Below, one piece after another: positions 52,503-60,826 of a DNA stretch of 64,000 nucleotides. The notes below the pieces were generated by a model. It did no database searches, was not told the DNA's origin, and saw nothing but the letters and a program-made list of their open reading frames with translations. Both the position numbers and the translations under genes were made by a program. The stretch lies in assembly GCA_001898385.1 (NCBI GenBank), contig MKTT01000074.1, positions 1-64,000 on the forward strand. Direction: 5' to 3'. How positions within the stretch are numbered: position 1 is the stretch's first letter; each line of letters opens with the position of its first letter. The stretch is from Planctomycetales bacterium 71-10 (GTDB taxonomy: Bacteria > Planctomycetota > Planctomycetia > Isosphaerales > Isosphaeraceae).

Positions 52503-53471
52503 ATGCGCGGACTCACGGCTTGCCTCCTCTCCACGGCGCTCCTGCCGGCGGCCGGCTGCGGCGAGGGCCCCTACGAGGAGCAGATGAAGTCGGCGCGGGC
52601 CTTCGCCCCCGCGGCGACGCCGCCCCCCGCCGAGGTCGTCTCGGCCGACGCCTACGACGGACGGTCGATGGGCATGATGGGGGCGACGGCCGCGGCCGCG
52701 GCGGCCCGCGAAGAAGCCCCCGCGCCGGCGGCCGAGCCGGCGGGGGTGTCGCGCAAGGTGATTTACAACGCCACGCTCGACCTGGCCGTCGAGGGCCTGG
52801 ACGCCGCCGCGGCGCGGGTGGGCGACCTGGTCGCCTCCTCGGGCGGGTACATCGCCGAGGAGACGATGACCGGCTCGCCGGGCTCGACGCGCTCGCAGTT
52901 CTGGAAGCTGCGGATCCCGGTCGACGGCTTCGACGGCTTCGTGAAGTCGGTCATGGCCCTGGGCGAGCTGGTGCAGTTCAACCGGACCTCGCAGGACGTG
53001 ACCGCGGAATTCTACGACGTCGAGGCCCGCATCAAGAACAAGCAGGTCCAGGAGCAGACCCTCCAGAAGATCCTGGAGGAGCGCTCCGGCCAGCTCGAAG
53101 AGGTGCTGAAGGTCGAGGTGGAGCTGTCCCGCGTGCGGGGCGAGATCGAGCAGATGCAGGGCCGGATCCGCGTGCTCCGGAACCTGTCTTCGCTCGCCAC
53201 GCTGACGCTCACGCTCCGCGAACGCGAGCGGTTCCAGCCGCCGACGCCGGTGGTGGCGGACTTCCCGACCCAGGTCGCCCGGACGTGGCAGACGTCGGTG
53301 ACGCGGCTGGTGGACGTCGGCAAGGCCCTGGTCCTCTTCGCCGTCGCGCAGGCGGTGTGGCTGCCGTTCTGGGCGATCGGGCTGCTGATCGCCTGGCTCG
53401 TCGTCCGTCGGCTGGCCGCTCTGGTGAGGCCGCGGCCGGCCGCGCCCGCGAGCCCATCGCCCGGGGCGTGA
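52503..53471 (+). CDS. DUF4349 lipoprotein
   Basis: A 322-residue protein. The signal peptide ends P-A-A-G-C, lipid Cys19. The middle is Ala/Pro-rich, then the DUF4349 domain begins S-R-K-V-I-Y-N-A-T-L-D-L-A-V with helices rich in Glu/Gln. A long coiled-coil segment (I-K-N-K-Q-V-Q-E-Q-T to I-R-V-L-R-N-L) follows. Near the end are one or two membrane segments (V-L-F-A-V-A-Q-A-V-W-L-P, A-I-G-L-L-I-A-W-L-V-V). The function is unknown; the family is a periplasmic adhesin-like or sensor protein. A cysteine synthase gene follows 18 bases later on the same strand. Confidence 0.85.
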   Translation: MRGLTACLLSTALLPAAGCGEGPYEEQMKSARAFAPAATPPPAEVVSADAYDGRSMGMMGATAAAAAAREEAPAPAAEPAGVSRKVIYNATLDLAVEGLDAAAARVGDLVASSGGYIAEETMTGSPGSTRSQFWKLRIPVDGFDGFVKSVMALGELVQFNRTSQDVTAEFYDVEARIKNKQVQEQTLQKILEERSGQLEEVLKVEVELSRVRGEIEQMQGRIRVLRNLSSLATLTLTLRERERFQPPTPVVADFPTQVARTWQTSVTRLVDVGKALVLFAVAQAVWLPFWAIGLLIAWLVVRRLAALVRPRPAAPASPSPGA

Positions 53472-53489
53472 GGGCGTGCTACTGTTATC

Positions 53490-54488
53490 GTGACGACCCC
53501 AGGTCCCGTCGCGAGGCTCGCATTGAACACCGCGCCCCGGCTCCCCGACTGCAACCACTACCTCGACCGCGTCGCGGCGACGCCCCTGGTCCCGGTCCGG
53601 CTCGACGCGGGCGGGCCCACGATCTGGTGCAAGCTGGAGTTCCTCAACCCCAGCGGGTCGACCAAGGACCGCATCGCCGGCCACATCCTGCACAAGGCCG
53701 TGCGGGCCGGGAAGGTCGCGCCGGGGGGGCTCGTCGTGGAAGCTTCGAGCGGGTCGACGAGCATCGCCATGGCCCTGGCCTCGGCGCAGCTCGGGCTGCG
53801 GTTCGCGGCCGTGATGCCCGAGGGGGTCAGCCGCGAACGCCGGCTCATCATCGAGTCGTACGGCGGGGAAGTCTCCTTCTCGCCCCGGGAGGCCGGGATC
53901 CTGGGCGCGCTGGCGGGGGCGGCGGCGATGGCCGAGGAGCGGGGAGCGTTCCTGCCGCTCCAGTTCGAGAACCCGGACAACCCCGCCGCGCACCGGACCC
54001 GGACGGCGCAGGAGGTCCTGGCGCAGATCCCCGGCGGGTGCGTGGACGCGGTCGTCAGCGGGGTCGGTACGGGGGGGACGCTCGTCGGCCTGTTCGAGGG
54101 CCTGTGCGACCACGGATGCTCGCCCGGCGCGTTCGCGGCCAGGCCCGTGACCGGCGCGGCGGTCGGCGGGGCGGGGGCGGAGGGCTGCTCGTTCAGCGGC
54201 CGGATCCCCGGCGTGGTCGACGGCCTGTCGACCATCTACACGCGCTTCCGCGCCGAGCGGGCGAGCCGGCTGGAGGAGGTCGACGTCCCCGACGACGAGG
54301 CGATTGACGTCGCCCGCCGCCTGATCCGCCGGGGGTTCCCGGTCGGGCCCAGCTCGGGCCTGAACTTCCGGGCGGCGATGGCGGTCGCGGGGCGGTTGGG
54401 CCTCGAGGCCCGCGTCGTCACGGTCTTCCCCGACCGGATGGAACGGTACTTCTCGACCGAGCTGTTCCGCAAGCCCGGGGACGGATAA
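53490..54488 (+). CDS. Cysteine synthase-family PLP enzyme
   Basis: A 332-residue fold-type II PLP enzyme. The PLP-lysine lies in N-P-S-G-S-T-K-D-R (Lys59), the amino-acid-binding loop is S-S-G-S-T-S-I (86-92), and the phosphate loop is G-V-G-T-G-G-T. It closely resembles CysK/CysM or cystathionine beta-synthase without the CBS domain. It would make cysteine from O-acetylserine and sulfide, or a related beta-replacement. The GTG at 53490 starts the long frame; a TTG at 53523 is an alternative. It follows DUF4349 by 18 bases. The substrate cannot be fixed from sequence. Confidence 0.85.
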   Translation: MTTPGPVARLALNTAPRLPDCNHYLDRVAATPLVPVRLDAGGPTIWCKLEFLNPSGSTKDRIAGHILHKAVRAGKVAPGGLVVEASSGSTSIAMALASAQLGLRFAAVMPEGVSRERRLIIESYGGEVSFSPREAGILGALAGAAAMAEERGAFLPLQFENPDNPAAHRTRTAQEVLAQIPGGCVDAVVSGVGTGGTLVGLFEGLCDHGCSPGAFAARPVTGAAVGGAGAEGCSFSGRIPGVVDGLSTIYTRFRAERASRLEEVDVPDDEAIDVARRLIRRGFPVGPSSGLNFRAAMAVAGRLGLEARVVTVFPDRMERYFSTELFRKPGDG

Positions 54489-54514
54489 CGCCTTTCACAA
54501 GCATCGCCTCCCTT

Positions 54515-54599
54515 GTGGAAGGGGGAGGCCGGCCGAACGACGCGGGGCACGGTGCCAACCTGTGTCCCCCACGCCGCTCCCGATGCCTCCCCCCTCCAC
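54515..54599. repeat. Degenerate palindromic element, family 4
   Basis: Arms GTGGAAGGGGGAGGC (54515-54529) and its near inverted copy (54585-54599) match at 14 of 15 bases. The left arm can also form a CCTCCC/GGGAGG hairpin with its own flank. It lies in the gap before the convergent DUF1328 gene and resembles the CCTCCC-type repeats common in planctomycetes. Confidence 0.5.
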
Positions 54600-54668
54600 G
54601 AAAGGAAACGCAAAAGGCCGAGGCGGGGCGTCGCGCGTTCTCGCATCGCCCCCCTCGGCCTCGTCGAT

Positions 54669-54689
54669 CGCCCCCGTCGCGCGGGGGCG
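54669..54689. terminator. GC hairpin downstream of DUF1328 gene
   Basis: CGCCCCCG (54669-54676) and CGGGGGCG (54682-54689) form an 8-bp stem with a 5-base loop right after the DUF1328 gene (minus strand). It may serve the convergent cysteine synthase gene as well. Confidence 0.55.
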
Positions 54690-54692
54690 GAT

Positions 54693-54863
54693 TCAGACCG
54701 CGGGCGGGCCCGAGCGGCCGAAGATCAGCGAGACGACGAACAGCACCAGGAAGACGAACACGAGGATCTTGGCGATCCCCGCCAGGTCGCCCTGAAGGCC
54801 GCCGAAACCCAGGACGCCCGCGATCAGCGCGAGCACGAAGAAGGCGATCGCCCAGCGCAGCAT
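54693..54863 (-). CDS. DUF1328 (YtjA-like, UPF0391) membrane protein
   Basis: A 56-residue two-helix membrane protein: [15 protein letters not shown] then [20 protein letters not shown]. The G-F-G-G-L and G-I-A-K turns and L-I-F-G-R end match UPF0391 proteins exactly in length. The Met chosen is the one before the first helix; a longer frame adds Ser/Thr-rich residues. Function unknown; often stress-linked. It converges with cysteine synthase and diverges from the GT39-like gene at 55343. Confidence 0.85.
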   Translation of the reverse strand: MLRWAIAFFVLALIAGVLGFGGLQGDLAGIAKILVFVFLVLFVVSLIFGRSGPPAV

Positions 54864-55342
54864 GGTCGTGACCCTTTCGCATGAAACACTTGTTTGATGG
54901 GACGTTCGGCGGGCGGGCCCGTCGCCGGCCTTCGCGGCGGTGATGGGCCTCGGTGACGCCGTCGCGATGACCATTAGGCAAACATGATGCCGGAATCGCG
55001 GGGGGCGGGGCCGAGGGGGGCGTGCGGCGGGATTCGGTGAGCGCGGCCCGGCCGCGCGGCCGATAACGACCGTTGGTGTCGTTGCGGGCGACGCGGCCGT
55101 TCCACGGCCTCGCGTCGCATTCGGCCCCTCCCAAGACGGCCCGATCGGGCCGCCCGGCGGGGCGTGGCGAGGGCGATCCAGTGCCTCCGGGAACCGGCCG
55201 AACGCCTATCCCCCGATCGCTGCGGATATGGTATGGTCCGTCGAACCCCACTTCGACCTCGACGGGATCCGCGCCCGGGGCTCGTTCGGCCGCCGACGCA
55301 GGGTCGTCCTCCATCACCATCACGATGCGGGCGGATGAGACG
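54864..55342. other. 479-bp intergenic region
   Basis: I see no gene or repeat here. A TATGGT box occurs twice near 55227-55237 but without a matching -35 at 16-18 bases. It separates the DUF1328 gene from the GT39-like gene. Confidence 0.4.
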
Positions 55343-57253
55343 ATGGGAACGCGCGTGCTGCGACCGAAGCGGAGGCCGGCGTCGCCGAGGGCCCGGTTCG
55401 AACCGGCCGTCCCTCAGCCGCCCCGGCCGCTGATCCGCCCCGCGCCGCGGTCGGCGATGTTCTTCCCGCTGGTCGTGCTGATCGCCATCCTCCCCGGGCT
55501 GGCGGCGATCCGGTCGTGGGACCTCACCGCCCCCGGCCCCCTGTGGGGCCTGCGGGCGCTGGCGGTGGCCGTCGACGGTATGGTGGTCGATCAGACGGGG
55601 GCCGGCGAGGCGATCAAGCCCGAGCGCGAGTCGGCCGGGTATCGCAGCGTGGCCTTGCAGCCGCCGCTCTACCCCTGGCTCGCGGCGGCCGGCCTCACGC
55701 TCAGCGGCGACTGCGACCCGCTCGCCTGCGTGCTCCCCAGCTACATCGCCGGCGCGGCCATCGTCATCCTCGCCTACCTCCAGGGCCGGCTCTGGCGGGG
55801 GGGAGGGCTGGGATTCACGGCGGCGCTGCTGATGGCGTTCAGCCCGAGCCTCCTGCTGCGCGAGCAGGAGATGACGCCCTACCTGCCGGCCGCGGCGGGC
55901 GCGATCGCCGCGCTGCACGCGTACGCCGTCCGGACCCGCCTGGCGGCGGAGTCGGCCGACCCTCGGGGCCGCTCGCTGCTCTGGTCGGCGGCCGGAGGGC
56001 TCGCCCTGGGGGCGTCGCTGCTGGCTGTGGAAGCCTTCGGCCTGATCGCGATCGCGGTGGCGGTGTTGCATCAGGTCTACCTGCGGGCGGGGGCCGCGGC
56101 CGACCCGACCTACCGGCCCCCGCCGTCGAGCGGCCTCCGCGCCTGGCTCCGCGAGGGCGGGGCGGTGGACGCCGCGGTCGCCCTGGTCGTCGCCGCGGCC
56201 GTCGCCGCGCCGTGGCACCTGAGCATGCTCATGACGCACGGCTGGGGCCTCTTCGCCCCGCTGACCCTGCCGGCCTCCGGCTGGACCGACTCGTACAACC
56301 TGGCGACGCGGATCCTGGAGCTGGCCCCGGTGGCCGCCCCGCTGGCCCTGTACGGGGCCGTCCGCGCGATCCGCCGCGCCCTGGCCTCCGAGGGGGACGA
56401 CCGCGAGACCATCGGCGGGTCGCTCTGGGTCGCCTGGGCGGGCGCGGCCGCCCTGGCCCTGTCCACCTGGACGAACGGGCCGAGGCAGGCCCTGGAGATC
56501 CTCCTCCTCGTCCCGCTGAACCTGCTGGCGGCCTCCACGGTCGCCGACCTGGTCAACCGCCGGGTCTCGGTCCGGGCGCTCATCGGGCTGGCCCCGGCCT
56601 CGGCGTTCTGCCTGGCCTGGTGGTCCAGCAAGGACCTCCGCGGGGCGCTCGACGACGTGCTGGCGGGCCACGCCGGGTCGGCCACCACGCTCAGCCTCCA
56701 CATCGCCCTCGACCTGATGATCGCCTCGCTGTTCCTGGGCCGCGCCGTCGAACGATGGGCGAGCCGCCGCGACGACCGCCAGCGCCAGGTGCTGGCGACG
56801 TTCCTCCTGGCCGCCCTGGCGGCGACCGTCGGCCTGGGCGTGCGCGAGATGGTCTTCCGCCACGGCGAGACCAGCGACCTGCTGATGCTCCGGACGATGA
56901 TCCTGAGGCGCAACCGCGAGCGGCCGTTCAGCCACGTCGCGGTCGTCAGCCCTCCGTCCTCGCGCTTCGAGTCCGACGGCGAGCCCGGCTCGCTCGACGC
57001 CCCCTACCCGGGCGGCCGGCTCCGCTTCATCCTCCGCACGGCGCTGCCCGACCTGCCGCAGATCGACCTCACGAACGTCGACGAGTTGCTGACGCTCCCG
57101 GACGAGCAGCGCCTGGTGGTCCTGTACGGGGCCGGCAGCCGGCTGTCGTACAGCCTGCAATCGCGCCTGGGCCTGGAGGCGATCCACCCCGGCAGGACGG
57201 GGATCCTGGACGCCTACGCCACGGCGGCCGGCCGGGTCGCTTCCAGCCCCTGA
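55343..57253 (+). CDS. GT39-like integral membrane glycosyltransferase
   Basis: A 636-residue protein with about 11 hydrophobic segments, starting M-F-F-P-L-V-V-L-I-A-I-L-P-G-L. The periplasmic loop after the first helix carries R-E-S-A-G-Y-R-S-V-A-L-Q-P-P-L-Y-P-W, the PMT/ArnT-like D/E-x-Y-P-P-L signature of GT39 dolichyl/undecaprenyl-dependent mannosyltransferases. The C-terminal ~100 residues are soluble. It would use a lipid-linked sugar to modify a protein, lipid A or wall polymer. The start is the second ATG (55343), which has GGATGAG upstream; one at 55325 is possible. It converges on the DUF892 gene by only 7 bases. Confidence 0.72.
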   Translation: MGTRVLRPKRRPASPRARFEPAVPQPPRPLIRPAPRSAMFFPLVVLIAILPGLAAIRSWDLTAPGPLWGLRALAVAVDGMVVDQTGAGEAIKPERESAGYRSVALQPPLYPWLAAAGLTLSGDCDPLACVLPSYIAGAAIVILAYLQGRLWRGGGLGFTAALLMAFSPSLLLREQEMTPYLPAAAGAIAALHAYAVRTRLAAESADPRGRSLLWSAAGGLALGASLLAVEAFGLIAIAVAVLHQVYLRAGAAADPTYRPPPSSGLRAWLREGGAVDAAVALVVAAAVAAPWHLSMLMTHGWGLFAPLTLPASGWTDSYNLATRILELAPVAAPLALYGAVRAIRRALASEGDDRETIGGSLWVAWAGAAALALSTWTNGPRQALEILLLVPLNLLAASTVADLVNRRVSVRALIGLAPASAFCLAWWSSKDLRGALDDVLAGHAGSATTLSLHIALDLMIASLFLGRAVERWASRRDDRQRQVLATFLLAALAATVGLGVREMVFRHGETSDLLMLRTMILRRNRERPFSHVAVVSPPSSRFESDGEPGSLDAPYPGGRLRFILRTALPDLPQIDLTNVDELLTLPDEQRLVVLYGAGSRLSYSLQSRLGLEAIHPGRTGILDAYATAAGRVASSP

Positions 57254-57260
57254 GGCCGGC

Positions 57261-57752
57261 TCAGGTCGCGGCTCGCTCGTTGACCAACCCCTCGGCGATC
57301 TCGGTCAGGAGTTGGTCCGTGGTCTTCTCCTCGGCCAGCGTGTCGCCCAGGATCTCCTTGACCTTGGGGATGCCCAGCGTGGCCGCCCAGGTGCAGAGGG
57401 TGCCGTAGCCGGCGATCTCGTAATGCTCCACCTTCTGCGCCGCGGCGATGAGGGCGGCGTCGCGGGTCTCGGGGTCGGCGTCCATCTCCAGGACTTCCTT
57501 CCCCTCCTCGATCAGGCCCTCCATCGCGTGGCACTTCTTGCCCCGGATGGGGTGGCCCAGGGCCTCCAGGACCATGCCCATGCGCTCGGCGTGGACCTTG
57601 GTCTCTTCCAGATGCTTTTCGAACGCCTTCTTCAGCCCGGGGGCCGAGGCGGCCTTGGCCATCTTCGGGAGGGCCTTGGCGAGCTGCTTCTCCGCGTCGA
57701 GCATGTCGCGGGCGACGTCCACCATCAGGTCGTTGAGCGTACGCATCTTCAT
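57261..57752 (-). CDS. DUF892 ferritin-like protein (YciF family)
   Basis: A 163-residue four-helix bundle. The segments D-M-L-D-A-E-K-Q-L, H-L-E-E-T-K-V-H-A-E-R and K-V-E-H-Y-E-I-A-G-Y-G are the E/H-E-H-x-x-E-type iron-ligand motifs of DUF892/YciF. These proteins are stress-induced and may bind a di-iron or manganese centre. Length is as expected. A start at a preceding frame would add basic residues; the Met-Lys-Met-Arg start after a purine-rich stretch is preferred. It lies 7 bases from the GT39-like gene and reads from the TIGR03067-type gene's side. Confidence 0.9.
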   Translation of the reverse strand: MKMRTLNDLMVDVARDMLDAEKQLAKALPKMAKAASAPGLKKAFEKHLEETKVHAERMGMVLEALGHPIRGKKCHAMEGLIEEGKEVLEMDADPETRDAALIAAAQKVEHYEIAGYGTLCTWAATLGIPKVKEILGDTLAEEKTTDQLLTEIAEGLVNERAAT

Positions 57753-57843
57753 GGGGTCGATTTCCGGATGGGTCGGGCGGGTGGTCTCGGGCGTGACGAG
57801 AACTTCGCAAACCCGGCGCCGGTCGGGCCGACTTCGAAATGGA

Positions 57844-57867
57844 GACGCCCCGCGCGGGCGGGGCGTC
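57844..57867 (-). terminator. GC hairpin downstream of the TIGR03067-type gene
   Basis: GACGCCCCGC (57844-57853) and its complement (57858-57867) make a perfect 10-bp stem over a 4-base loop, 24-48 bases beyond the stop of the minus-strand gene at 57892. Confidence 0.6.
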
Positions 57868-57891
57868 GAGTCGTCGAGGGCTCGCGAGGCG

Positions 57892-58386
57892 TCAGTCGGC
57901 CTTCCGCTTGAGGACGAACATGAGCTGCCCGGCCTTGGTCTTGAACTCTCTGGGCGCCTCGCCGCCGGGGAGGGCGTAGATGAGGCGGACCTTGTCGCCG
58001 TCCTTGTCGATCATCCCGAGGGCCACCTGCTCCTCGTCCTGGGAGTCGGCGAGCTTGCTGGTCATCTTGATCTTCGAGCCGGTCGCGCCCGGGGCCGCCT
58101 CGCCGGCCGCGGCCTCGGCGGGCTCCAGCGAGTACGACGCGCCGTAGACCTCCTTGCTGTCCCTGTCCATCACGACCACGCGGTCCTTGGTGAACCGCAC
58201 GGTCGAGCCCTTGACCCGCTCGGCGGGCTCGGGGGCGCCGAACTTCTCGCCCGAGACGATCTCGTAGCCGCCCGCGATGTCGGACGGCTTCAACCCGGGC
58301 GTATCCTTCGATGGGTCGACCTGCGCCCGCGCGGGGGCGGCGAGGATCGTCAGGGCGATCGCGAGGGGGGCGGCGATGCGGCGCAT
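57892..58386 (-). CDS. TIGR03067-type secreted planctomycete protein
   Basis: A 164-residue secreted protein. A signal peptide ends near residue 22 (APARAQ). The domain that follows, D-I-A-G-G-Y-E-I-V-S-G-E-K-F-G, S-T-V-R-F-T-K-D-R-V-V-V-M-D and a C-terminal Y-A-L-P-G-G-E-A-P-R-E-F, is the lipocalin-like pattern of TIGR03067, a family abundant in planctomycetes. It probably binds a small ligand; no enzyme motif. It stands upstream of the DUF892 gene on the same strand. Confidence 0.75.
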   Translation of the reverse strand: MRRIAAPLAIALTILAAPARAQVDPSKDTPGLKPSDIAGGYEIVSGEKFGAPEPAERVKGSTVRFTKDRVVVMDRDSKEVYGASYSLEPAEAAAGEAAPGATGSKIKMTSKLADSQDEEQVALGMIDKDGDKVRLIYALPGGEAPREFKTKAGQLMFVLKRKAD

Positions 58387-58495
58387 GGGAGTCTCCTGGC
58401 GGGGGAGGGCGGTTCCTCGGGGACCTCTCGGACGAAGGCCCTCACGCCACTCCCATTCCGCAACTCCCGCGCCGCCCCGGGCCCCGCGGCGACCG

Positions 58496-59836
58496 TCACG
58501 CCCGCGGGACGTACGTCAGGCCGCCGCGGGGGAAGATGCGGACGCGGGGGGCGTCGCGACGGTCGCGCGGCAGGGCGCGGCGGACGGCCTTCCACAGCGA
58601 ATCCTGGTCCGCGAAGATCCGGACGGGCCCCAGCCGGCCGCCGATCCGCTCGTGAAGGGGCGGGGCGTAGACCATCACCGTCCGGTCGACGACCAGCTCG
58701 CGGGCCCAGCGGAGCATGAACGCGGCGGACGACTCGCGGGCCATGAGGATCCGCTCGGCCATCGGCACCAGGCGGCGGATCGCCCAGCCGCCGGGGGCGC
58801 CGGAGCCGGCGATGAGGCGCATCGCCGACCTCGGCATGGAGCGGTCGATCTCCCCCGGGTCGGTCCAGAACAGGCCGACCGTCACGCCGCCCGGCACGCT
58901 GGCGGCGCGGTGGTGGAGCAGGGCCTTGAAGCTCTGCATCGGGTCGCCCGGCCAGGGGTCGTTCCCCACCACGACGACGTCGGCCGGCGGGGCGGGGGGG
59001 GCCTGGAACCGCCGCCCCGCCTCCTCAGCCAGCGCGTCCTGGACCGACTCCGGGCGGCCGGCGCATGCCCGGAAGATCATCCCCGGCGCGCCGATCAGGT
59101 GGCTGATGGAGAAGCAGGGGCCCAGGAAACCGGCCGCCTCGCCGACCGCCTGCCGCATGGGGTTCTCGGCCGCGGATCCGCCCAGCAGCCGGCCGGCGTC
59201 GGAGTCGCGGGCGAGGCCCTGGCGGTGCAGGGCGCCGAGGGTCGTGCGGTGGCTCGCGCCGGGGAAGATCAGCTTGTAACCGCCGCCGAACCCCGCCTGG
59301 AGGTGCGGCAGGACCGAGCCGATCAGGACCCGGACGTCGGCCTCGGCCACGGGCCGGAAGACCCGCACCGGGATCCCGCGCGAGGTCGTCCCGAGGTCGG
59401 CGTAGGCGGAGAGGTCGTCGACGGGCGGGCTGAAGCAGCGATAGGTCTCGGCGGGGCCGTCGCCGAGCCGACGCCGCATCGCCTCGTCGTCGACCGCGTG
59501 GTGCCGGCCGACCCCCACGCTGATCGTCACGTCGCCGACCGCGACCCCCGCGCCGTGGAGCCGGGCCAGGACGATCGGCAGGGCCTCGCGCACCGGCGTC
59601 CAGCGCGAGGGGTCGTCCACCACGATCGCGACCCGCGAGCCGGGCCCGACGACCTCTTCCAGCCGGGGGGAATCCGCGGGCGCGTCCAGCGCCTCGTCCA
59701 GGGCGACGGGGTAATCGGACGTCGCGCCGCGGAGGTCGGGCTCCACGACGTCGCCCGGCCCGACGCCCCAGGCGCGCGGCAGGTCCAGCCTCAGCGTCCC
59801 GCCCCCCCAGGGGGCCTCGATCGTCCCGGTCGCCAT
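58496..59836 (-). CDS. LarA-like (lactate racemase domain, DUF2088) protein
   Basis: A 446-residue protein of the LarA fold. Expected nickel-pincer cofactor contacts are present: D-D-P-S-R-W-T-P (Arg78), R-H-H (His112/113), P-H-L (His178) and G-G-G-Y-K (Lys188, the cofactor lysine), then L-H-R-Q-G (His204). Length matches LarA (~425). LarA isomerises 2-hydroxyacids or sugar acids. The cofactor enzymes LarB, LarC, LarE are not in the window. The ATG at 59836 follows GGGAG; the open frame extends upstream to 60139 by bias only. It diverges from the RHH/VapC pair. Confidence 0.8.
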   Translation of the reverse strand: MATGTIEAPWGGGTLRLDLPRAWGVGPGDVVEPDLRGATSDYPVALDEALDAPADSPRLEEVVGPGSRVAIVVDDPSRWTPVREALPIVLARLHGAGVAVGDVTISVGVGRHHAVDDEAMRRRLGDGPAETYRCFSPPVDDLSAYADLGTTSRGIPVRVFRPVAEADVRVLIGSVLPHLQAGFGGGYKLIFPGASHRTTLGALHRQGLARDSDAGRLLGGSAAENPMRQAVGEAAGFLGPCFSISHLIGAPGMIFRACAGRPESVQDALAEEAGRRFQAPPAPPADVVVVGNDPWPGDPMQSFKALLHHRAASVPGGVTVGLFWTDPGEIDRSMPRSAMRLIAGSGAPGGWAIRRLVPMAERILMARESSAAFMLRWARELVVDRTVMVYAPPLHERIGGRLGPVRIFADQDSLWKAVRRALPRDRRDAPRVRIFPRGGLTYVPRA

Positions 59837-59987
59837 CCGTCTCCCTTCCGTTCCGCCCCCGCCCGTCGAACCTCTTCCCGGCGGCCGGTCCGCTACGGTA
59901 CGCCATCCCCGGGCCCGGACGCAACCAAGGCTGCGGGGCCGACGCGCGGCGGATAGAATAGCATCGGCATGACAGGAGGGCCCGACG

Positions 59988-60230
59988 ATGACGATCAAGC
60001 TCCCCGACGACCTCGAACGCTCGATACGCGAAGCCGTCGATTCGGGCCGATTCGCCTCGCTCGACGAGGCGATGGCCGAGGCGGCCCGCCGGCTGCTGCA
60101 CCAACTCGACGCGACGGCCGACGGCTCCATCGGCGCCATGCGCGACGCCGCCGATGAACTGGACGCGATCGTCGCCGACGCCTACCAGGCCCGTCGCGGC
60201 GAGTCCTGGCGGGACCTCCCCCTTGAATAA
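59988..60230 (+). CDS. Ribbon-helix-helix antitoxin (ParD/RelB-like)
   Basis: An 80-residue protein. The N-terminus M-T-I-K-L-P-D-D-L-E-R-S-I-R-E-A-V is a ribbon-helix-helix beta strand and helix, then F-A-S-L-D-E-A-M-A-E-A-A gives the second helix. The acidic C-terminus, L-D-A-I-V-A-D-A-Y, would wrap a toxin. The stop codon overlaps the start of the PIN gene by 8 bases, so they form a two-gene operon. Expected to bind the VapC-like toxin and its own promoter. A TAGAAT box lies just upstream, but its -35 is unclear. Confidence 0.8.
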   Translation: MTIKLPDDLERSIREAVDSGRFASLDEAMAEAARRLLHQLDATADGSIGAMRDAADELDAIVADAYQARRGESWRDLPLE

Positions 60231-60642
60231 GATCCTGCTCGACACCGACATCTATTCCGAAGTCCTCAAGGGCGTGGATGCAAACGTCGCGAGCCGGGCG
60301 AGATCCTATCGACGGGCTCAAGGCGTACTGACCATCTCGGTCGTGACCGTCATGGAGATCGTCCGCGGCTTCCAGCGCAAGCGGAGCACCCGCAGGCTCC
60401 AGGACTTCCTCGCGATCATCGCCCGCGAGGAAGTCCTCGACTTCGACCTGGCCGCCGCGGAGTTGGCCGGCCGGATCGCCGGAGACCTGGAGCGGCTCGG
60501 CCGGCCGATCGGCGTCGCCGATCCCATGATCGCGGCCATCGCGATCACGCGCGGGATGGCGCTCGCCACGGGCAACACGGCGCATTTCGAGCGCGTCCAA
60601 CGGCTCGGCCACCCGCTGGCCCTGGTCGACTGGAGGTCCTAG
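60223..60642 (+). CDS. vapC: VapC-like PIN-domain toxin, TTG start
   Basis: A 139-residue PIN nuclease. The acidic site is complete: Asp7 in L-L-D-T-D, Glu45 in V-M-E-I-V-R-G, Asp100 in V-A-D-P-M-I, and Asn118 in A-T-G-N-T, where many members have Asp or Asn. The start is TTG 60223, inside the last codons of the antitoxin gene (8-base overlap); the frame continues 23 codons further up without a ribosome site or PIN-like sequence, and its length from TTG fits VapC. It should cleave RNA. Antitoxin: RHH gene at 59988. Confidence 0.85.
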   Translation: MNKILLDTDIYSEVLKGVDANVASRARSYRRAQGVLTISVVTVMEIVRGFQRKRSTRRLQDFLAIIAREEVLDFDLAAAELAGRIAGDLERLGRPIGVADPMIAAIAITRGMALATGNTAHFERVQRLGHPLALVDWRS

Positions 60643-60652
60643 CGCCCGCCCG

Positions 60653-60681
60653 TTCTCCTTTGCCCGGCCGGGGTGTATCAT
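60653..60681 (+). promoter_or_regulatory. Possible promoter for the coiled-coil gene
   Basis: TTCTCC (60653-60658), a 17-bp spacer, TATCAT (60676-60681) with a TG before the -10. The -35 is poor, so extended -10 type is possible. A leader of about 140 bases would precede the ATG at 60827. Confidence 0.4.
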
Positions 60682-60826
60682 GGGGGGCGCGGACGCCGCC
60701 GCGCGACGGCGTCGGCCCCGAGCTCGAGGCGTCCTGCATGCTCCCTCGCGCGACCCGCCGTCCACTCCGACGAGGCCCGACCCGGCCCCGGGTTGCGCCT
60801 CGATCCTTCGCGGAAGAGACCGGAAC

